DNA of 5,936 nucleotides from Bacteroidota bacterium (GTDB lineage Bacteria > Bacteroidota > Rhodothermia > Balneolales > HLUCCA01). Under the pieces are notes generated by a model. That model saw only the letters and a program-made list of their open reading frames with translations. It did no database searches and was not told the DNA's origin. Positions 4,216 through 5,936 of this stretch are shown piece after piece (position 1 is the first letter of the stretch; every line of letters starts with the position of its first letter). Location of the stretch: contig DLXM01000388.1 in the NCBI GenBank assembly GCA_003448835.1, positions 1-5,936 on the forward strand, given 5' to 3'. Both the position numbers and the translations under genes were made by a program.

Positions 4216-4979
4216 ACTGGATACTCCTCCCAAATTTGCCCATCAAGTTCTGGCATTTTTAACAGCTGGCCGTTAATACGTGCTTGCTTTAAGAAAAATG
4301 GCACACCGGCTGATTGACATTGATTTTTCAAATCACGCGCCCAGCACATATCAAACGGACGCGCACCATGTCCAGATTCGGCACCGCAGATAACCCAAGA
4401 TATACCGTTACTTTCTAATCCTCTACTTAGCGGATAATCGCCAACCCCGCCACCAGAAACATAAACTGATAACGCTCCAGCTTGAACCAAATCAATTTTT
4501 TCCAGCATCGGTTCAACGCTGACAAATCGCACAACCGCCGGAGTTTGCAGAAGAATTGGAATGCGCTCGTCTGCCATTTCTTGATTTTCCGCTGATACAC
4601 CAAGCCAAACGTGCGATTGAACGCACTCATGGTGTCCATTCATAAACTCCAACATCCGCGCAGGTCGTTTGGTCAATATCATGTAGGTATGTTGTCTGGC
4701 GTTCAGTGCCATTGTGTAAAATACCTGTTCAATAAAATCATCTGGTACATCCGTGTGAAATAAATCCGACATAGAACACACAAAAATTTTTTTTGGCTTT
4801 TTCCACATTGACGGGTCGGCTAATCGTTCCGGATGACACCACACTTTTTCAAATGGACGATTCCAAAACCGTTTTGCTATCCGTTCAGCGTAACAGTTTT
4901 TACAGCCATCGCTTATTTTTGTGCATCCAGTTACCGGATTCCAGCTATAATCTGTCCATTCAATTTTTGTTTTAGTCAT
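4212..4979 (-). CDS. DUF5131 / phage Gp37-Gp68 family three-Cys protein
   Basis: The 255-aa product belongs to the Gp37/Gp68 (DUF5131) family, common in phages and mobile islands. The family carries a radical-SAM-like cysteine motif, and its biochemical role is not settled. The N-terminus reads IEWTDYSWNPVTGC, followed by three cysteines at 19, 26 and 29 (C-x6-C-x2-C-Y-A-E), the family hallmark. Other family blocks are the FVCSMSDLFH segment near 66-75, ILTKRP at 101-106, WLGVSAENQ at 125-133, FVSVEPML at 152-159, CGAESG at 198-203, ARPFD at 206-210 and the C-terminal GVPFFLKQ at 225-232. Length is typical and all blocks are in order, so it appears intact. I start it at the ATG at 4979; a TTG one codon upstream is less likely. 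It overlaps the previous gene by 1 nt and the VRR-NUC gene by 4 nt. Some relatives are paired with a 'three-Cys-motif partner' gene (TcmP); no such partner is visible here. Confidence 0.93.
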   Translation of the reverse strand: MTKTKIEWTDYSWNPVTGCTKISDGCKNCYAERIAKRFWNRPFEKVWCHPERLADPSMWKKPKKIFVCSMSDLFHTDVPDDFIEQVFYTMALNARQHTYMILTKRPARMLEFMNGHHECVQSHVWLGVSAENQEMADERIPILLQTPAVVRFVSVEPMLEKIDLVQAGALSVYVSGGGVGDYPLSRGLESNGISWVICGAESGHGARPFDMCWARDLKNQCQSAGVPFFLKQARINGQLLKMPELDGQIWEEYPV

Positions 4980-5317
4980 CAATATCCAGCCCTCGCTTTT
5001 TTATATGTTTCATGATTATCAAAAAATGTGATGCGCTGCCTAATTAATTTGTATTTTGTGCTCTTTTTTGTCATGTCGTAATCCTGCAATATCCTGTGCA
5101 TCTTATAAAAATTTATTCCGGCACATTCACAGAACAATGCGCCTTCTTCGCTTCTCAGCCATGTCATTATTTCTTCAAACCGCCCTTCATCTCTAACAGC
5201 CAGCAGTTCATGTATAGCTCTCTTGATCGTTGCAGCTGCCAATTTTCTATAAGGATCTTCGTAACAAGGTCCTTGTGCACCTGTTAGTGTGTGTCCAGAA
5301 ATTGATTCTCTAAACAT
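4979..5317 (-). CDS. 112-aa phage protein of unknown function
   Basis: I do not recognise a named family. The start is the ATG at 5317, preceded by an AAGGA ribosome site, and it lies only 2 nt after the helicase stop. The open frame extends upstream to 5365, but that extension lies inside the helicase gene and lacks a good ribosome site. The protein is soluble and mostly helical. A basic/amphipathic helix (YRKLAAATIKRAIHELLAVR) spans about 23-42. It is followed by an MTWLRSEEGALFCECAGINF block at 51-70 and then YKMHRIL. A W-L-x-S-E-E-G-x-x-F-C-E-x-A-G-I pattern followed by a basic helix recalls small phage proteins that end in a helix-turn-helix-like unit, so DNA binding is possible but unproven. 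The tail from about 84 is Lys/Arg rich (MTKKSTKYKLIRQR). Its TGA shares one base with the next ATG (TGATG at 4981-4977), so it is translationally coupled to the DUF5131 gene. Confidence 0.8.
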   Translation of the reverse strand: MFRESISGHTLTGAQGPCYEDPYRKLAAATIKRAIHELLAVRDEGRFEEIMTWLRSEEGALFCECAGINFYKMHRILQDYDMTKKSTKYKLIRQRITFFDNHETYKKARAGY

Positions 5318-5319
5318 GA

Positions 5320-5936
5320 TCAGTCCTTGTAGGGTGTGCGATAAGATAGGTCTCTTTCCAAGCACTTAAACGCCGGAAAACCATCATCACGGATAAGCAC
5401 AACATACCTATCTGGTACATCTTCTCTGAATTTTGAAAAATAAAGTTTGACTTTGTTATCACTATCACCTTCGATCAAAAACATGGCTATGTCTGTGTCA
5501 TAAGCTATCTGTGCTGATCCACGGATCCCTGACAAATTAGGCGTTTGACTGTCCATTTCCGATTTTGTCATACTGTGGATCACCAGACCGGTTAACTCCA
5601 GATCTTTGCAGATGTTTTTCAGTGATTTGCTGATATAGGCCAAACGTTCATGGTCATCCTTCCCATAACGGTCCTGCAGGAGATACAGGTAATCGACAAC
5701 AAACCACTTGATATGGTGCATGGCTTTCAGCCTGGATAAATCTGCTCTCAGGCTTGCAGTAGTCCAGCTGGTGTCGTCTGATAAGTAAATCGGAAGATTT
5801 TCAAAAGCACTTATGGCCGCCGTGATGTGATCCCATTCGCCATCTGAAAGATTTCCGCTTCTGATGTTGCGTGTCTTAACCCGTGCTTCTGTGCTGACAG
5901 GGCGGCGCACGGTCTGCACCCGTCCCATTTCCATTT
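5320..5936 (-). CDS. DnaB-like replicative helicase, C-terminal part (5' end outside window)
   Basis: This is the RecA-fold ATPase domain of a DnaB-type hexameric helicase, which unwinds the replication fork. About 204 residues are visible, and the frame is still open at the window edge. The first residues, MEMGRVQ, match the 'SLEM-(S/G)-x-x-Q' segment that follows Walker A in DnaB, so the N-terminal domain and Walker A lie outside. Counting from that first Met, I see NLSDGEWDHI near 28-37, the Walker B strand FVVDYLYLL at 78-86, the ERLAYISKSLKNICKDLEL helix at 96-114, and LSGIRGSAQIAYDTDIAMFL at 134-153. The last matches the DnaB 'L-x-x-L/I-R-G-S-G-x-I-x-x-D-x-D' signature. KFRED at 168-172 sits where the arginine-finger loop (K-x-R) occurs. 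The usual LSQ(L)-x-R after the sensor strand reads IHSMTKSE instead, so the expected Gln is replaced. The Met at 5934 is not proposed as the true start. The stop lies 2 nt before the next gene. Family assignment is secure. Confidence 0.93.
   Translation of the reverse strand, partial: MEMGRVQTVRRPVSTEARVKTRNIRSGNLSDGEWDHITAAISAFENLPIYLSDDTSWTTASLRADLSRLKAMHHIKWFVVDYLYLLQDRYGKDDHERLAYISKSLKNICKDLELTGLVIHSMTKSEMDSQTPNLSGIRGSAQIAYDTDIAMFLIEGDSDNKVKLYFSKFREDVPDRYVVLIRDDGFPAFKCLERDLSYRTPYKD

Noticed and set aside
4427..4639. Minus-strand 70-codon frame inside the DUF5131 gene
   Set aside because: It is an out-of-frame shadow of a gene with complete family motifs.
5318..5365. Upstream start of the 112-aa protein at 5365
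   Set aside because: The extension lies inside the helicase coding sequence without a ribosome site. ATG 5317 has AAGGA and sits 2 nt after the helicase stop.

Overview
The window looks like part of the early/replication region of a tailed bacteriophage or prophage (Caudoviricetes-type). The evidence is a replicative DnaB-type helicase, a VRR-NUC nuclease, a Gp37/Gp68-type (DUF5131) three-Cys protein, a Lar-like restriction-alleviation zinc ribbon, a phage 'ABA sandwich' protein and many small orphan proteins. Base composition is moderate and the Shine-Dalgarno sites are strong and purine-rich (GGAGG types), which fits a Bacillota host. The host cannot be fixed from the sequence.

All genes lie on the minus strand, so transcription runs from base 5936 down to base 1. 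In that order: (1) C-terminal part of DnaB-like helicase, cut by the window edge (5936-5320); (2) 112-aa orphan (5317-4979); (3) DUF5131 protein (4979-4212); (4) VRR-NUC nuclease (4215-3835); (5-7) three micro-genes in tandem of 25, 32 and 30 aa, each essentially one membrane helix (3842-3578); (8) ABA-sandwich protein (3581-3228); (9) 45-aa membrane protein (3231-3094); (10) zinc-ribbon protein (3097-2570); (11) Lar-like zinc ribbon (2573-2295); (12) 121-aa orphan (2298-1933); (13) 45-aa hydrophobic protein (1936-1799); (14) 98-aa helical protein (1802-1506); (15) 231-aa protein of an unusual family (1509-814); (16) minimal HExxH metalloprotein (817-464); (17) 92-aa Cys/His protein (467-189); (18) partial orphan running off at base 1.

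The 18 genes have 17 junctions. Sixteen overlap: twelve by 4 nt (ATGA), two by 1 nt (TGATG, TAATG) and two by 8 nt. The remaining junction has a 2-nt gap. There is therefore no room for an internal promoter or terminator outside coding sequence. The block reads as one translationally coupled polycistron whose promoter lies beyond base 5936. This lattice also fixes the starts: in several places the longest open frame begins too far upstream because it runs through a hidden small gene in another frame.

Functionally, the upstream end is DNA replication and processing (helicase, nuclease). The rest looks like an accessory set of host-takeover or anti-defence candidates: zinc ribbons, a possible protease, and five hydrophobic microproteins. 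The most notable content is the set of five membrane microproteins, which length-limited gene callers would miss. No tRNA, CRISPR, insertion sequence, terminator hairpin or plus-strand gene was found, and no gene-free stretch exceeds 2 bases.
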